DNA from: Alphaproteobacteria bacterium
GTDB taxonomy: Bacteria > Pseudomonadota > Alphaproteobacteria > Caulobacterales > Parvularculaceae
Direction: 5' to 3'
Assembly: GCA_016125425.1 (NCBI GenBank)
Contig: WGLT01000003.1
Span: 62,001 to 126,000 of the forward strand
Length of the DNA: 64,000 nt
How positions within the stretch are numbered: the stretch's first letter is position 1; every line of letters begins with the position of its first letter. The notes under the pieces were generated by a model. It saw nothing but the letters and a program-made list of their open reading frames with translations, was not told the DNA's origin and did not search any database. This document shows, one piece after another, positions 1-11,010 of this stretch. The translations under genes and the position numbers were made by a program.

Positions 1-308
1 ATCTGCTCGAAGCGCACGGCTATGACACTTTGCAGGCCCGCACCGGCCCGGAGGCGCTCGAACTCGCCGAGGCGCATCATCCGGACCTCATACTCATGGA
101 CATTCAATTGCCGGAAATCTCGGGCCTTCAGGTCACGCAGCAAATTAAGAAAAACGAAACACTTTCTAATATTCCGGTAATTGCGGTCACCGCATTTGCG
201 ATGAAAGGCGATGAAGAAAGGATTCGGGCAGGCGGATGCGAAGATTATATCGCCAAGCCGATCTCCGTCGCGGAATTTCTTGAGAAAGTGAAAAGGTATT
301 TGGACTAG
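1..308 (+). CDS. divK: DivK single-domain response regulator (5' end cut)
   Basis: The reading frame is open from the window edge to TAG at 306-308, giving about 101 visible residues of a stand-alone receiver (REC) domain. The phospho-acceptor aspartate sits in [13 protein letters not shown], the conserved Thr in IAVTAFAM and the switch Lys in IAKPIS. DivK is the diffusible cell-cycle regulator phosphorylated by DivJ/PleC-type kinases, which controls CtrA activity and cell polarity in alphaproteobacteria. It is followed 41 bp downstream by pleD, the classic divK-pleD order. The roughly 20 N-terminal residues, with the acidic Mg-binding pair, lie outside the window. Identity rests on domain architecture plus the neighbour; I regard it as near certain. 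Confidence 0.93.
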   Translation, partial: LLEAHGYDTLQARTGPEALELAEAHHPDLILMDIQLPEISGLQVTQQIKKNETLSNIPVIAVTAFAMKGDEERIRAGGCEDYIAKPISVAEFLEKVKRYLD

Positions 309-349
309 GTTCAATTCGTCGAAACTTGAACCCAGTTTACGGGGGCCCC

Positions 350-1732
350 ATGACGGCGCGCGTCTTGGTCGTCGATGACCTCGAACCGAATGTCAAACTG
401 CTCGAAGCCAAGCTCAGGGCGGAATATTTTGACGTTATCAGCGCACTTTCCGGCCGGGAAGCGATCGAGAAAGCGAAGACCGAACAACCTGACATCATCC
501 TGCTCGATGTGATGATGCCGGGGCTCGATGGCTTTGAAACCTGCCGTATTATCAAGAGCACGCCGGAGACGGCGCACATTCCCGTTGTGATGGTCACGGC
601 GCTGGAACAGCAGGCCGACCGCGTGGCGGGCCTGGAAGCCGGCGCCGATGATTTTCTGACGAAGCCCGTCGAGGACATTGCGTTGTTCGCGCGGGTTCGC
701 AGTCTGACGCGTCTGAAAATGATGACGGACGAGCTGCGGCTGCGCTACGCGACCGGGAAAGGCTTGGGCGTCGTTGAAAATATCGATATCGCCAGCATTC
801 TCGAAAAAGGCGACAAACCGCGCCTTCTTATCATCGACGACCAGCTTGAGCAGGCGGAACGCCTGAAAGGCACGCTCGGCGATGATTTCCTGGTTTCGCT
901 GGAAGGCGATCCCGAAGTCGCGCTGAGCCGCGTACGGACCGCCGATTTTGATCTCGTCATAGTGAACATGGCTCTTGAAGCCATGGATCCCTTGCGCCTG
1001 TGCTCGTCGATCCGTTCGTTTGAAGAAACGCGGCTCACGCCGGTTCTCGTGATCGTGCGTCAGGGAGATACGCGAAAGCTCGTTCGGGCTCTCGATATCG
1101 GCGTGAACGATTATCTGACGCGTCCGGTTGAGAAAAACGAATTGATGGCGCGCGTGAACACGCAGATCAAACGCAAGCGTTTCGTCGAGCATTTGCGCTC
1201 TTCTTTCCAGGCGAGTCTGGAAATGGCGGTCACGGATCAGCTTACCGGCCTTTATAATCGTCGTTATCTCGCCAGCCATCTGGCCGCAATGTTCGATCGC
1301 GCCTTGTGGACGGGTCGGCCTCTGTCGGTGATGATCCTCGATATCGACCACTTCAAGGCGATCAACGACACTTACGGTCATGACGTCGGCGACCGAGTGA
1401 TCCAGAACATCGCCGAACGCATTCGCTCATCCATTCGCGGGATCGATTTGGCGTGCCGGTATGGCGGCGAGGAGTTCCTGATCGCCATGCCGGACACCGA
1501 AAAAGACTTCGCCCGCATTGTCGCCGAACGGCTTCGTCAGGAAATCGCGACGCATAAAGTCACAGTGAATGGCGGACGCGACCAGCTTCAGGTGACCGTG
1601 TCGATCGGTATCGCGTCGACCGCGGACGGCGAAAACGAAGATACGTCGCAGAAACTTATCAAGCGCGCCGATCAGGCGCTCTATGGGGCGAAGTCAGGCG
1701 GGCGCAATCGCGTGATCCTCGACGCCGCCTGA
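350..1732 (+). CDS. pleD: PleD response regulator / diguanylate cyclase
   Basis: The 460-residue protein has REC1, REC2 and GGDEF domains in order. REC1 has the acceptor Asp in LLDVMMPG and Lys in LTKPVED. REC2 is degenerate (IVNMALEA, no acceptor Asp), as in known PleD proteins, where it acts as a dimerisation adaptor. The catalytic motif is RYGGEEF, and an RGID inhibitory site (RxxD) lies just upstream, so product inhibition by c-di-GMP is expected. The function is making c-di-GMP from two GTP after phosphorylation, controlling polar development and the motile-sessile switch. I chose the ATG at 350 (MTARVLVVDD) because it begins exactly at the REC fold and gives a length close to Caulobacter PleD; an in-frame start 24 bp upstream is possible. 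It probably forms an operon with divK. Confidence 0.96.
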   Translation: MTARVLVVDDLEPNVKLLEAKLRAEYFDVISALSGREAIEKAKTEQPDIILLDVMMPGLDGFETCRIIKSTPETAHIPVVMVTALEQQADRVAGLEAGADDFLTKPVEDIALFARVRSLTRLKMMTDELRLRYATGKGLGVVENIDIASILEKGDKPRLLIIDDQLEQAERLKGTLGDDFLVSLEGDPEVALSRVRTADFDLVIVNMALEAMDPLRLCSSIRSFEETRLTPVLVIVRQGDTRKLVRALDIGVNDYLTRPVEKNELMARVNTQIKRKRFVEHLRSSFQASLEMAVTDQLTGLYNRRYLASHLAAMFDRALWTGRPLSVMILDIDHFKAINDTYGHDVGDRVIQNIAERIRSSIRGIDLACRYGGEEFLIAMPDTEKDFARIVAERLRQEIATHKVTVNGGRDQLQVTVSIGIASTADGENEDTSQKLIKRADQALYGAKSGGRNRVILDAA

Positions 1733-1790
1733 GACGCCTTTCATGTTGGCCGCCGGTCATGCGCGCGCATCCGGAACGGGCGGCCGCGGA

Positions 1791-1820
1791 AAACAAAAAA
1801 CCGCCCGGATCGGGCGGTTT
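1791..1820 (-). terminator. Intrinsic terminator of greA-DUF983-rpmG
   Basis: A perfect stem CCGCCCG/CGGGCGG (1801-1807 with 1811-1817, 3-nt loop) is extended by three A:T pairs. Read on the minus strand it is followed by TTTTTTGTTTT, a proper U-tract. It lies 26 bp past the rpmG stop and between convergent pleD and rpmG. On the plus strand only TTT follows, so it should serve mainly the minus-strand operon. Confidence 0.85.
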
Positions 1821-1845
1821 CGACGGTTCAGGGGCAAGGCCGATC

Positions 1846-2013
1846 TTACTTGATCTTGCCTTCCTTGAATTCGACGTGCTTGCGCGCGACCGGGTCGTAT
1901 TTTTTCAGCACGAGTTTCTCCGTCATCGTCCGCGAGTTTTTCTTGGTCACGTAGAAATATCCCGTGCCGGCGGTCGAGTTGAGGCGGATCTTGACGGTCG
2001 TCGGTTTGGCCAT
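1846..2013 (-). CDS. rpmG: 50S ribosomal protein L33
   Basis: This 55-residue gene starts [20 protein letters not shown] and ends EFKEGKIK, with the L33 signature [10 protein letters not shown] and an (L)[12 protein letters not shown] stretch. It contains no cysteine, so it is the zinc-independent (C-minus) type of L33. The protein binds the large ribosomal subunit near the E site. It is the last gene of a probable minus-strand operon greA-DUF983-rpmG that ends in the terminator at 1791-1820, 37 bp after the DUF983 stop. Confidence 0.95.
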   Translation of the reverse strand: MAKPTTVKIRLNSTAGTGYFYVTKKNSRTMTEKLVLKKYDPVARKHVEFKEGKIK

Positions 2014-2050
2014 GGTGTCCTCAGGCGCGCAAAATCAGGAAGGGCGGGAG

Positions 2051-2518
2051 CTAGACGACCCCGGGGCGGCTGTCAAGGACGGCCGGATCCGCCTCTTGCG
2101 CCGGGACTGCGGGCTCGCCGAAGCCGTGCATGCGGTTCGCCCATTGAAGCCCGATCATGGCGCCTTTCGAGACCGGCAGCAGCCAGACCATCGCCAGGAC
2201 CATCACAGGGGCCCAGAAGGCGAATTGCCAGCCGAGCGGCGGGTCGAAAACCTGCTTGGCTGCGAGCGCAAGCGGAATGCAGAGATGGCCGACGATCAGC
2301 ACCGTCAGATAGGGCGGGGCGTCGTCCGCGCGGTGGCCTGAAAGGTCCAGTCCGCAATGCGGGCAGCGATCGCGCGTTCGGGTATAGCCGGAGAAAATCG
2401 CCCCGACGCCGCAGGCCGGGCATTTCTTTCTGGAGCCGCGCTTCATCGCTTGCCCAAGCGGTCGGGAGGCCCCCTTGCGGCCGAATGTCTGCGTCTCGAT
2501 TGCGCCCGGGGCGTTCAC
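2051..2518 (-). CDS. DUF983 family membrane protein
   Basis: This is a small membrane protein of about 155 residues. A cytoplasmic N-terminus carries two CxxC pairs (KKCPACG and RCPHCG) that could form a zinc ribbon, followed by two hydrophobic helices (LTVLIVGHLCIPLALAA and FWAPVMVLAMVWLLPVS). This is the layout of the DUF983 family, whose biochemical role is unknown. I chose the GTG at 2518 because a GGAAAGG-like ribosome site precedes it; the longest frame uses a TTG at 2551 that would overlap greA by 14 bp, and an internal ATG at 2446 is also possible. It lies directly after greA and before rpmG, on the same strand. Confidence 0.8.
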   Translation of the reverse strand: MNAPGAIETQTFGRKGASRPLGQAMKRGSRKKCPACGVGAIFSGYTRTRDRCPHCGLDLSGHRADDAPPYLTVLIVGHLCIPLALAAKQVFDPPLGWQFAFWAPVMVLAMVWLLPVSKGAMIGLQWANRMHGFGEPAVPAQEADPAVLDSRPGVV

Positions 2519-2537
2519 CTGCGGCAGCCTTTCCGCG

Positions 2538-3011
2538 CTATTTGAATTCAACCTTGGCGATCTCGTATGTGCGCGCGCCGCCCGGCGCGGCCACCTCGAT
2601 CGTATCGCCTTTCGATTTCCCGATCATCGCCCGCGCGATGGGAGACGACACCGAAATCCGGCCCGCTTTCACATCGGCCTCGAAGTCGCCGACGATCTGG
2701 AACTTCTTCTTTTCTTCGGTGTCTTCGTCAATGAGCGTCACTGTCGCGCCGAAGACGACCGTTTTGCCGTTCAGCTTCGAGACATCGATAACCTGGGCCC
2801 TGGTATATTTATCCTCCAATTCGAGGATCTGGCCTTCGATCCAGCCCTGGCGCTCCTTGGCCGCGTGATATTCCGCGTTCTCGGACAAATCGCCATGCGC
2901 GCGCGCCTCGGCGATCGCCTGGATCACCGCCGGGCGTTCTTCGTTCTTGAGGCGCCGAATCTCTTCCTCAAGCCGCTGATAGCCAGCCGCGGTCATCGGA
3001 ACCTTTTCCAT
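2538..3011 (-). CDS. greA: Transcription elongation factor GreA
   Basis: The protein has 157 residues, the usual GreA length. It begins with the coiled-coil finger [21 protein letters not shown], with the conserved acidic tip region [13 protein letters not shown], and ends with the FKBP-like globular domain ([22 protein letters not shown]). GreA enters the RNA polymerase secondary channel and stimulates transcript cleavage to rescue backtracked complexes. The start is an ATG at 3011. It is the first gene of a short operon with DUF983 and rpmG, and a 212-bp gap separates it from the upstream carB stop, so it probably has its own promoter there. Confidence 0.97.
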   Translation of the reverse strand: MEKVPMTAAGYQRLEEEIRRLKNEERPAVIQAIAEARAHGDLSENAEYHAAKERQGWIEGQILELEDKYTRAQVIDVSKLNGKTVVFGATVTLIDEDTEEKKKFQIVGDFEADVKAGRISVSSPIARAMIGKSKGDTIEVAAPGGARTYEIAKVEFK

Positions 3012-3223
3012 GCCTCTCGCCCTTTCATATCGATGAAGCGAAAAAAAGAGCGCGGCCGCACGCGGGAACGGGCGGCCGAGCTTCCTTGCAAGCGCACAAA
3101 ATAGGCCGGGAAGGGTCGCTCTTCAAGCCGGAGAATTCCTTCACGTCGCTTAAGCGCCGCTATAAGCAGAGATGTATATACCTGTAATTTCAGGGAGTTA
3201 TGGGAAAAAACTGTTTCCTTATA

Positions 3224-6523
<3,300 letters not shown>

Positions 6524-6662
6524 GACGGCTCGCAACAAAGCGCGGCGCGGGAACCCGGCGGGCTCGCGCACTCGGCGCGCGGACAGGAAATTATTGGCTA
6601 AAGCGGTCTCATAGGCGAAGTCGGCCGCCGGCGAAAGGGGCGAACGCGTCTCTTGCCGGTTA

Positions 6663-6707
6663 TTGACATGAAACCTTTTGGTTTCGTATAAAGCGAAACC
6701 AAAAGGT
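6663..6707 (+). promoter_or_regulatory. Promoter with perfect operator palindrome for arsR/AHSA1
   Basis: TTGACA (6663-6668) and TATAAA (6687-6692), 18 bp apart, form a strong sigma70-type promoter. A perfect 14-bp inverted repeat, ACCTTTTGGTTTCG (6673-6686) and CGAAACCAAAAGGT (6694-6707), brackets the -10 box, with the 7-bp centre TATAAAG. The right arm supplies the AAGG ribosome site of the ArsR gene, whose ATG is at 6715. Binding by the encoded ArsR-type repressor would block the -10 region; autoregulation is inferred from the geometry. Confidence 0.85.
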
Positions 6708-6714
6708 ATTATGC

Positions 6715-7050
6715 ATGTCCGAAAGCCGCGAGACCATCCAGCCCGTCTTCCGGGCGCTCGCCGATCCCACGCGCCGGGCGATCATCAGGATGCTTGCGCA
6801 CGGTCCGCGTCCGATCGGCGAGATCGCGAGCGCGTTCGCCATGACGCGCCCGGCGATCGCGAAACATCTCGCGATCCTGCGCGACGGCGACCTCATCATC
6901 GTCGAACCGAAAGGCCGTGAACGGATCAATCACTTCAACCCGGCGGCGCTTAAAGCGGCGACGGACTGGCTCTCCTATTTCGATCGCTTCTGGGACGAAA
7001 AACTCGAAGAGCTCAAACGCCTTGCTGAACATAAGAAAGGATCGTCATGA
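6715..7050 (+). CDS. ArsR/SmtB-family winged-helix repressor
   Basis: The protein has 111 residues. It has the ArsR-type winged helix: [16 protein letters not shown] at helix 1-2, the recognition region [15 protein letters not shown], then the wing [15 protein letters not shown]. There are no Cys or His clusters for metal binding, so this is the SdpR-like, non-metal branch that is commonly paired with AHSA1/START genes. The stop overlaps the start of the next gene by 4 bp (ATGA), so the two are translationally coupled. It probably represses its own operon through the palindrome at 6673-6707. The inducer cannot be told from the sequence. Confidence 0.92.
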   Translation: MSESRETIQPVFRALADPTRRAIIRMLAHGPRPIGEIASAFAMTRPAIAKHLAILRDGDLIIVEPKGRERINHFNPAALKAATDWLSYFDRFWDEKLEELKRLAEHKKGSS

Positions 7051-7460
7051 AACTCGTCAAAACGATTTACATCAAAGCGCCGAGAGAACATGTCTGGAAA
7101 TTCCTGACAAAGGCGGACCAGCTTGCTCTCTGGTTTCACCGCGGCCGGCGCGACCTTGCGGAAGGCGGCGACTATATTCTCGAAACGAACAGTTTTGGCC
7201 GCGAGGGAGAGAAACTGGCCTGGGGCAGGGTGCTTGAAATGAAAGAGCCGGAGAAGCTCGTTCACACCTTCACCCACAACTATCTCAAGGGCGTTGAAAC
7301 GACCTGCGCCTGGCTGCTTGAACAGGTCGAGGGCGGCACGATTGTCACGCTGACCCATGAAGGCTTTGAAAAACTTGCGGAAGACGCCTTCGCCATCACG
7401 GCCGAACACGACAAGGGCTGGGACCAGCACTTCGTCCGTTTGCGGCAGGTCGCCGGGTAG
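7047..7460 (+). CDS. SRPBCC/AHSA1-family protein
   Basis: The 137-residue protein has the AHSA1 (START-like) fold. It starts with a beta strand and the IYIKAPREHVWKFLT motif typical of the family; KADQLALWF and the closing GWDQHFVRLRQVAG helix match the usual AHSA1 pattern. Such proteins bind small hydrophobic ligands; the ligand here is unknown. It is coupled to the ArsR gene by an ATGA overlap and shares its promoter. The stop is only 6 bp from the convergent hom stop. A stress- or ligand-responsive ArsR/AHSA1 unit is the best description. Confidence 0.88.
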   Translation: MKLVKTIYIKAPREHVWKFLTKADQLALWFHRGRRDLAEGGDYILETNSFGREGEKLAWGRVLEMKEPEKLVHTFTHNYLKGVETTCAWLLEQVEGGTIVTLTHEGFEKLAEDAFAITAEHDKGWDQHFVRLRQVAG

Positions 7461-7466
7461 AGGCGG

Positions 7467-8432
7467 TCACGGGCGCGCCATAACGGGCGCCGCAAGAAGC
7501 GCGAAAAGGTCTGCGAGAACGGAGTCAGCAGTCGGATCGCGCCCCGCGCCTTTGCCGTCGGTGATGAAGCGCTCGCCGCTCGCGGCGGTGACGATGAGGC
7601 GGTTTTCTTCCAGATGCGGCTCGGAAAGCGGGTCGTCCGGCGGCGTTTTTACAAGGCGAACGGCGGCCTCGACGCCGTCTTTCGTGCGGCGCGCCGACGC
7701 GATCTGCTTGTAGGGCGCGCCGGCCTGCGCCGCGGCCGCGATCGCGCCCTGCGGAACACTGGACAGCCTGTCGCGCGGGATCGCGTCGGGGTCTATCGCG
7801 ATATTGAAGGCGCGCCGCGCGAGGAGCGCGAGTTTTTCGGCTGCGTCGACGCCGTCGATGTCGGCCGAAGGATCGGCTTCGGCGAAGCCGGCCGCCTGCG
7901 CGAGTTTTATCGCCGCCGGCAGATCGAGTCCGCTCCCCAATTTTTCGAGAACGAAATTCGTGGTGCCGTTGAGCACCGCGTCGAGGCGCTCGATCTGGAT
8001 CAGGCGCGCGCGCGTTTCGACGTCTTCAAGCATCGGCGCGCCGCCGCCGACCGCCGCGGAAAAGCGAAGGCGCGCTTTCGTCTTCGCGGCGATGTCGTGG
8101 AGCGCGTCGAAGCGGCGGGAAATGAGCGTTTTGTTGGAGCTGACGACATCGGCCCCGCCGGCGAGCGCTGATTTGACAAACCGCTCGGCGGGGGAGACAC
8201 CGCCAATCGCTTCGACAAGGATGTCGTAGTCGGGCAAGGCCTCAAAATCGGTCGTCACCAGCGGGGCGGGCGCGCCGCGCGCGATCGCCGCTTCGCGATT
8301 GCGGCACAGGATGGCGACAACTTCGAACTGCGCCGGACGGGCCGCGAGCCGTTCATAGACGCCCTCGCCGACAACGCCGAAGCCGGCGAGGGCGACACGC
8401 TTTCGGTCCGAAAATCTGCGATACGCTGTCAT
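7467..8432 (-). CDS. hom: Homoserine dehydrogenase, short form without ACT domain
   Basis: The 321-residue protein has an NAD(P)-binding domain with AGFGVVGEGVYERL, the SSNKTLIS segment, the catalytic core NGTTNFVLEKL, and the signature GFAEADPSADIDGVDAAEKLALL. It reduces aspartate semialdehyde to homoserine. It stops after the catalytic domain, so the C-terminal ACT regulatory domain of the usual proteobacterial enzyme of about 430 residues is missing. The start ATG 8432 overlaps the metX stop by 4 bp (ATGA), and the longer in-frame start lies inside metX. It forms an operon with metX behind a SAM-I riboswitch, implying a methionine-dedicated homoserine supply; a second, feedback-regulated Hom may exist elsewhere. 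Confidence 0.9.
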   Translation of the reverse strand: MTAYRRFSDRKRVALAGFGVVGEGVYERLAARPAQFEVVAILCRNREAAIARGAPAPLVTTDFEALPDYDILVEAIGGVSPAERFVKSALAGGADVVSSNKTLISRRFDALHDIAAKTKARLRFSAAVGGGAPMLEDVETRARLIQIERLDAVLNGTTNFVLEKLGSGLDLPAAIKLAQAAGFAEADPSADIDGVDAAEKLALLARRAFNIAIDPDAIPRDRLSSVPQGAIAAAAQAGAPYKQIASARRTKDGVEAAVRLVKTPPDDPLSEPHLEENRLIVTAASGERFITDGKGAGRDPTADSVLADLFALLAAPVMARP

Positions 8433-9472
8433 ATTTGGGGAGCCTGCAAGAAGCGTTTCAATTCGTCGGCGAAGAGCGGCGTGTCGCACAAAAAGGCGTC
8501 GTGACCGACAAGGCTTTCGATTTCGACATACCGGGCGGCGCCGGCGACGCCGCGCGCCGTCTCCTCCGTGTCCAGCGGCGGGACGAGGCGATCGGTTTTC
8601 GATGCGATGAACAGGCAGTCGGCCGTGATCGTCGAAGGATCGACATTGGCGCGATCGATCGAGTCCGAAAGCGTCAGATAACGCGACGCCGGCATGGCCT
8701 GCGCATAGGCGCGTCCGCGCGCTTCAAGATATTCGCAGATGTCGAACGGATCGCCCGGCGCGCCGCCGCGCGGCGCGCTTTCGAAACGGGCGCGGAATTC
8801 GTCGGCCGTTCTGTAGGTCGTCATCGCAAGCTCGCGCGCGAGGGCGACGCCCTGTTCCGGCCGGCCGCATTCACGCGCGAGGAGAATGATGCGGCGTTGA
8901 ACGCCTCGCAGCGCCGTCGCCATGGGGTCGGGGCGCGAGGACGCCGAGACGACGCAGAGCCGGCTCAAACGATCCGGAAACAGCGAGGCGAATGCGAGCG
9001 CCACATAGCCGCCGTAAGACGCGCCGACAAAAGCCCGAACGGTCCCAATTCCGACGCGGTCAAGCGCAATGGCGAGCGCGCGCGCCTGATCGGCCGGCGT
9101 TATCGCGGGTTCTTTGGGTTCTTCTCCCGGCAGAAAATCGAATCCGAGGAGTTGAACTTCATTCGTGTCGATCGCGCCATTCGGCCTGGCGAGCGCGCGC
9201 CACCAGCCTTGTTCGGCGCCGGCGTCGGCGACATTGCGTCCGGCCGAGACGCCGCCGGCCGCAATAATGACAGGCAGGCCGTTGCGGCCGTAAAGGCGGA
9301 TACGAAAGCGCCGGTCCTGAAGGCGTCCGCCGTTTTCAAGAACAAAGTCCGCGCCGAGATCGATTTCGATATCGCGCCAGCCGGACGTTGTGAGAACGCG
9401 CGACGGCGCTCTTTGACCAGGACGCGGCAGACAGTCGCCAGCCTCCGGTTCGGCGATCTTGAGGGCGGTCAT
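8429..9472 (-). CDS. metX: Homoserine O-acyltransferase, MetX family
   Basis: This 347-residue alpha/beta-hydrolase has the nucleophile elbow VGASYGGYVAL (Ser), the Asp region IASKTDRLVPP and the His in VGHDAFL. It transfers an acyl group from acyl-CoA to homoserine, the first committed step of methionine synthesis. The elbow reads GASYGG rather than the GGSMGG of classical MetX acetyltransferases and resembles the branch found in Xanthomonas-type genomes, in which members may use succinyl-CoA; acetyl versus succinyl specificity is not decidable here. It is the first gene of metX-hom, with a SAM-I riboswitch in its leader at 9572-9696. Confidence 0.87.
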   Translation of the reverse strand: MTALKIAEPEAGDCLPRPGQRAPSRVLTTSGWRDIEIDLGADFVLENGGRLQDRRFRIRLYGRNGLPVIIAAGGVSAGRNVADAGAEQGWWRALARPNGAIDTNEVQLLGFDFLPGEEPKEPAITPADQARALAIALDRVGIGTVRAFVGASYGGYVALAFASLFPDRLSRLCVVSASSRPDPMATALRGVQRRIILLARECGRPEQGVALARELAMTTYRTADEFRARFESAPRGGAPGDPFDICEYLEARGRAYAQAMPASRYLTLSDSIDRANVDPSTITADCLFIASKTDRLVPPLDTEETARGVAGAARYVEIESLVGHDAFLCDTPLFADELKRFLQAPQI

Positions 9473-9571
9473 TTCGGCGCGTCTCCATGCACGGGTCTTT
9501 CACGCGGCCTTGCGGCCGGCTCATCTCGACATTCATGCTGAAGACCCGAGCGGGCGACGGCGTCGCCCTCT

Positions 9572-9696
9572 CTCATCTCCCGAAACGTCCTTTTGGGCGC
9601 TTCGCAGGAATTGGCACCTTTCCGAAGAGCCGGGTCGCGGCGCTCCGATGGTTGCCCCGGCGTCAAAGGGCCTGTCCCTCAGCCGGTCTTGATGAG
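9572..9696 (-). ncRNA. SAM-I (S-box) riboswitch upstream of metX-hom
   Basis: Read on the minus strand, the leader has the S-box core in order. P1 pairs CTCATC (9696-9691) with GATGAG (9577-9572). Then come GAGGGACAGGCCC (the internal loop and P2 strand), a GGCAACC segment, and GGTGCCAATTCCTGC. These are hallmark SAM-I elements with correct spacing. It binds S-adenosylmethionine and should turn the operon off when SAM is high. No poly-U terminator follows at once; a GGGCGAC/GTCGCCC stem at 9552-9568 and a GCGGCC/GGCCGC stem closer to metX may form the expression platform, perhaps at translation or Rho level. Confidence 0.93.
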
Positions 9697-9702
9697 CCCG
9701 GC

Positions 9703-9732
9703 CAGCTAGCGGCCGAAACGGGGAAAAGTCAA
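9703..9732 (-). promoter_or_regulatory. Candidate promoter for the metX-hom leader
   Basis: On the minus strand TTGACT (9732-9727) and a weak TAGCTG (9708-9703) are 18 bp apart. Transcription would start close to 9697, which is where P1 of the riboswitch begins, so the position fits well even though the -10 is poor. Confidence 0.5.
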
Positions 9733-9857
9733 CCAAAATTTGCTGCGGCGCGGCGCAAGACGTATGCGGGAAAGGTCTGATTTCCGCCCGCCCGCTTGTT
9801 GCCGCCGATGCTGTCTCGATCCAAAATTGATCAGTTTACGCTGCTAGGGGAGCTCTT

Positions 9858-10241
9858 ATGTCCAATAAATGGAAAGTCGCCCTGATTTTCGGCGCGATCG
9901 CCTTCGCAATGTCCGGATGTGTGACGACGACGCCGGCCCCGGCGGCGCAGGCGTCATCTGGCGTCGCTCCGGCTGGGTCGGCGGAACCGATGAAACAGGC
10001 GACGTCTGTGGACGACCCCTTGGTCGGCGGCGCGCGAATGGCGAACAAGTATGAGGATCCGACCGCGGTTGGGGGCGATCCGAATGAAGTTATTTGCAAG
10101 ACGTCACCCTCGACCGGCTCTCGAATTCGTCGCGATCGAATCTGCATGACGCGCGCGCAATGGCGTGAGCATGACCAACAAGTTCGGCGCGGCGTGGATG
10201 AATTACAAAAAGACAAGTCTTGGGGCCCTACGCCTCAGTAG
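9858..10241 (+). CDS. Small conserved lipoprotein, function unknown
   Basis: The 127-residue protein opens with a lipoprotein signal peptide (MSNKWKVALIFGAIAFAMSGC), giving the acylated Cys at residue 21. A low-complexity Ala/Pro/Thr linker follows, then a C-terminal motif with two Cys: NEVICKTSP-TGSRIRRDRICMTRAQW. This Cys-TGSR-Cys-MT-W pattern recurs in small secreted alphaproteobacterial proteins of unknown role, and the two cysteines may form a disulphide. A good ribosome site (AGGGGAG) precedes the ATG. It is divergent from metX and convergent with the metallo-beta-lactamase gene. Confidence 0.8.
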   Translation: MSNKWKVALIFGAIAFAMSGCVTTTPAPAAQASSGVAPAGSAEPMKQATSVDDPLVGGARMANKYEDPTAVGGDPNEVICKTSPSTGSRIRRDRICMTRAQWREHDQQVRRGVDELQKDKSWGPTPQ

Positions 10242-10251
10242 CGGCGCTCTA

Positions 10252-10274
10252 CGCGCCTTTGTCCTTAAGGCGCG
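10252..10274. terminator. Terminator-like hairpin between convergent genes
   Basis: A perfect 8-bp stem, CGCGCCTT (10252-10259) with AAGGCGCG (10267-10274), has a 7-nt loop. It lies in the 44-bp space between the lipoprotein stop and the convergent metallo-beta-lactamase stop. No T-run follows on either strand, so it may only mark mRNA ends or act with Rho. Confidence 0.45.
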
Positions 10275-10285
10275 CGGATATGATC

Positions 10286-11005
10286 TCACATCCAGCGCTT
10301 TCCGGTCGGCGGCGCCGAGGGCGCGGCCGAGGCTTTTACGCCGGCATAGCCCGTCACGCTGTCCGCGACGAAAGGGTTCGCCTGCCGCTCGCGCCCAAAG
10401 GTCGACATCGGACCATGGCCGGGCACGAAGCGCATGTCGTCGCCGAGCGGCCAGAGCTTGCCGGTGATAGAAGCGATCAGCGTCTGGTGATCGCCGCGCG
10501 GAAAATCCGTGCGGCCTATTGAGCCGGCGAACAACACATCGCCGACAAAGGCGAGGCGCGCCGCCTCATTGTAGATAATGACATGACCGGGCGTATGGCC
10601 TGGCGTATGCGCAACCTTGAATTCGACGCCGTCGAGATCGAGCGTGTCGCCGTCTTCGAGCCAGCGGTCGGGCGTGCAGTCCTCGCCGTCCTCGATCCCG
10701 AATTTGCGCCATGACTCCCTTATCTGGTTCAGCCAGAAAGTTTCTTCTTTGTGCGGACCTTCTATCGGCGCGCCGGTGCGGCGCTTGATTTCCTCCGCCG
10801 CGCCGGCGTGATCGAGATGGCCATGCGTGAGCCAGATTTTGATGATGTCGGCGTCCATCTTTTTCGCCGCCGCCATGATCTTGTCGGGCTCGCCGCCGGG
10901 ATCGACGACCGCCGCCTTTCCCGACGGCGCGCGGATGAGTGAGCAATTCTGCTGGAACGGCGTGACCGGAACGATCTGGACGGCGAAGGGCGGCGTCTCG
11001 CTCAT
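10286..11005 (-). CDS. Metallo-beta-lactamase-fold hydrolase (glyoxalase II-like)
   Basis: The 239-residue protein carries a full zinc-site set: THGHLDHAG (HxHxDH), AHTPGHTPGH, the bridging Asp in FVGDVLFAG, and a final His in VPGHGPMST. The layout matches the YcbL/hydroxyacylglutathione-hydrolase-like group, which hydrolyses thioesters; the true substrate is not given by sequence. I start at ATG 11005 (MSETPPFAVQIVPV), where the fold begins; the longer frame upstream would overlap the next gene and is not protein-like. It follows the second MBL-fold gene by 5 bp on the same strand, so they are co-transcribed. Confidence 0.88.
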   Translation of the reverse strand: MSETPPFAVQIVPVTPFQQNCSLIRAPSGKAAVVDPGGEPDKIMAAAKKMDADIIKIWLTHGHLDHAGAAEEIKRRTGAPIEGPHKEETFWLNQIRESWRKFGIEDGEDCTPDRWLEDGDTLDLDGVEFKVAHTPGHTPGHVIIYNEAARLAFVGDVLFAGSIGRTDFPRGDHQTLIASITGKLWPLGDDMRFVPGHGPMSTFGRERQANPFVADSVTGYAGVKASAAPSAPPTGKRWM

Positions 11006-11010
11006 GCCGG

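Noticed and set aside
311-1381. A 356-residue minus-strand frame opposite pleD
   Set aside because: It is antisense to a clear three-domain PleD, rich in Arg/His/Ala and without any recognisable domain; a shadow of high GC content.
3181-3194. Near-palindrome CCTGTAATTTCAGG between carB and greA
   Set aside because: Only imperfect symmetry, no matching second copy in the window, and no clear promoter geometry; too weak to call.
9336-9536. Minus frame starting MNVEMS in the metX leader, a possible leader peptide
   Set aside because: It overlaps the start of metX in another frame and lies after the riboswitch; no Met-rich or regulatory peptide feature is seen.
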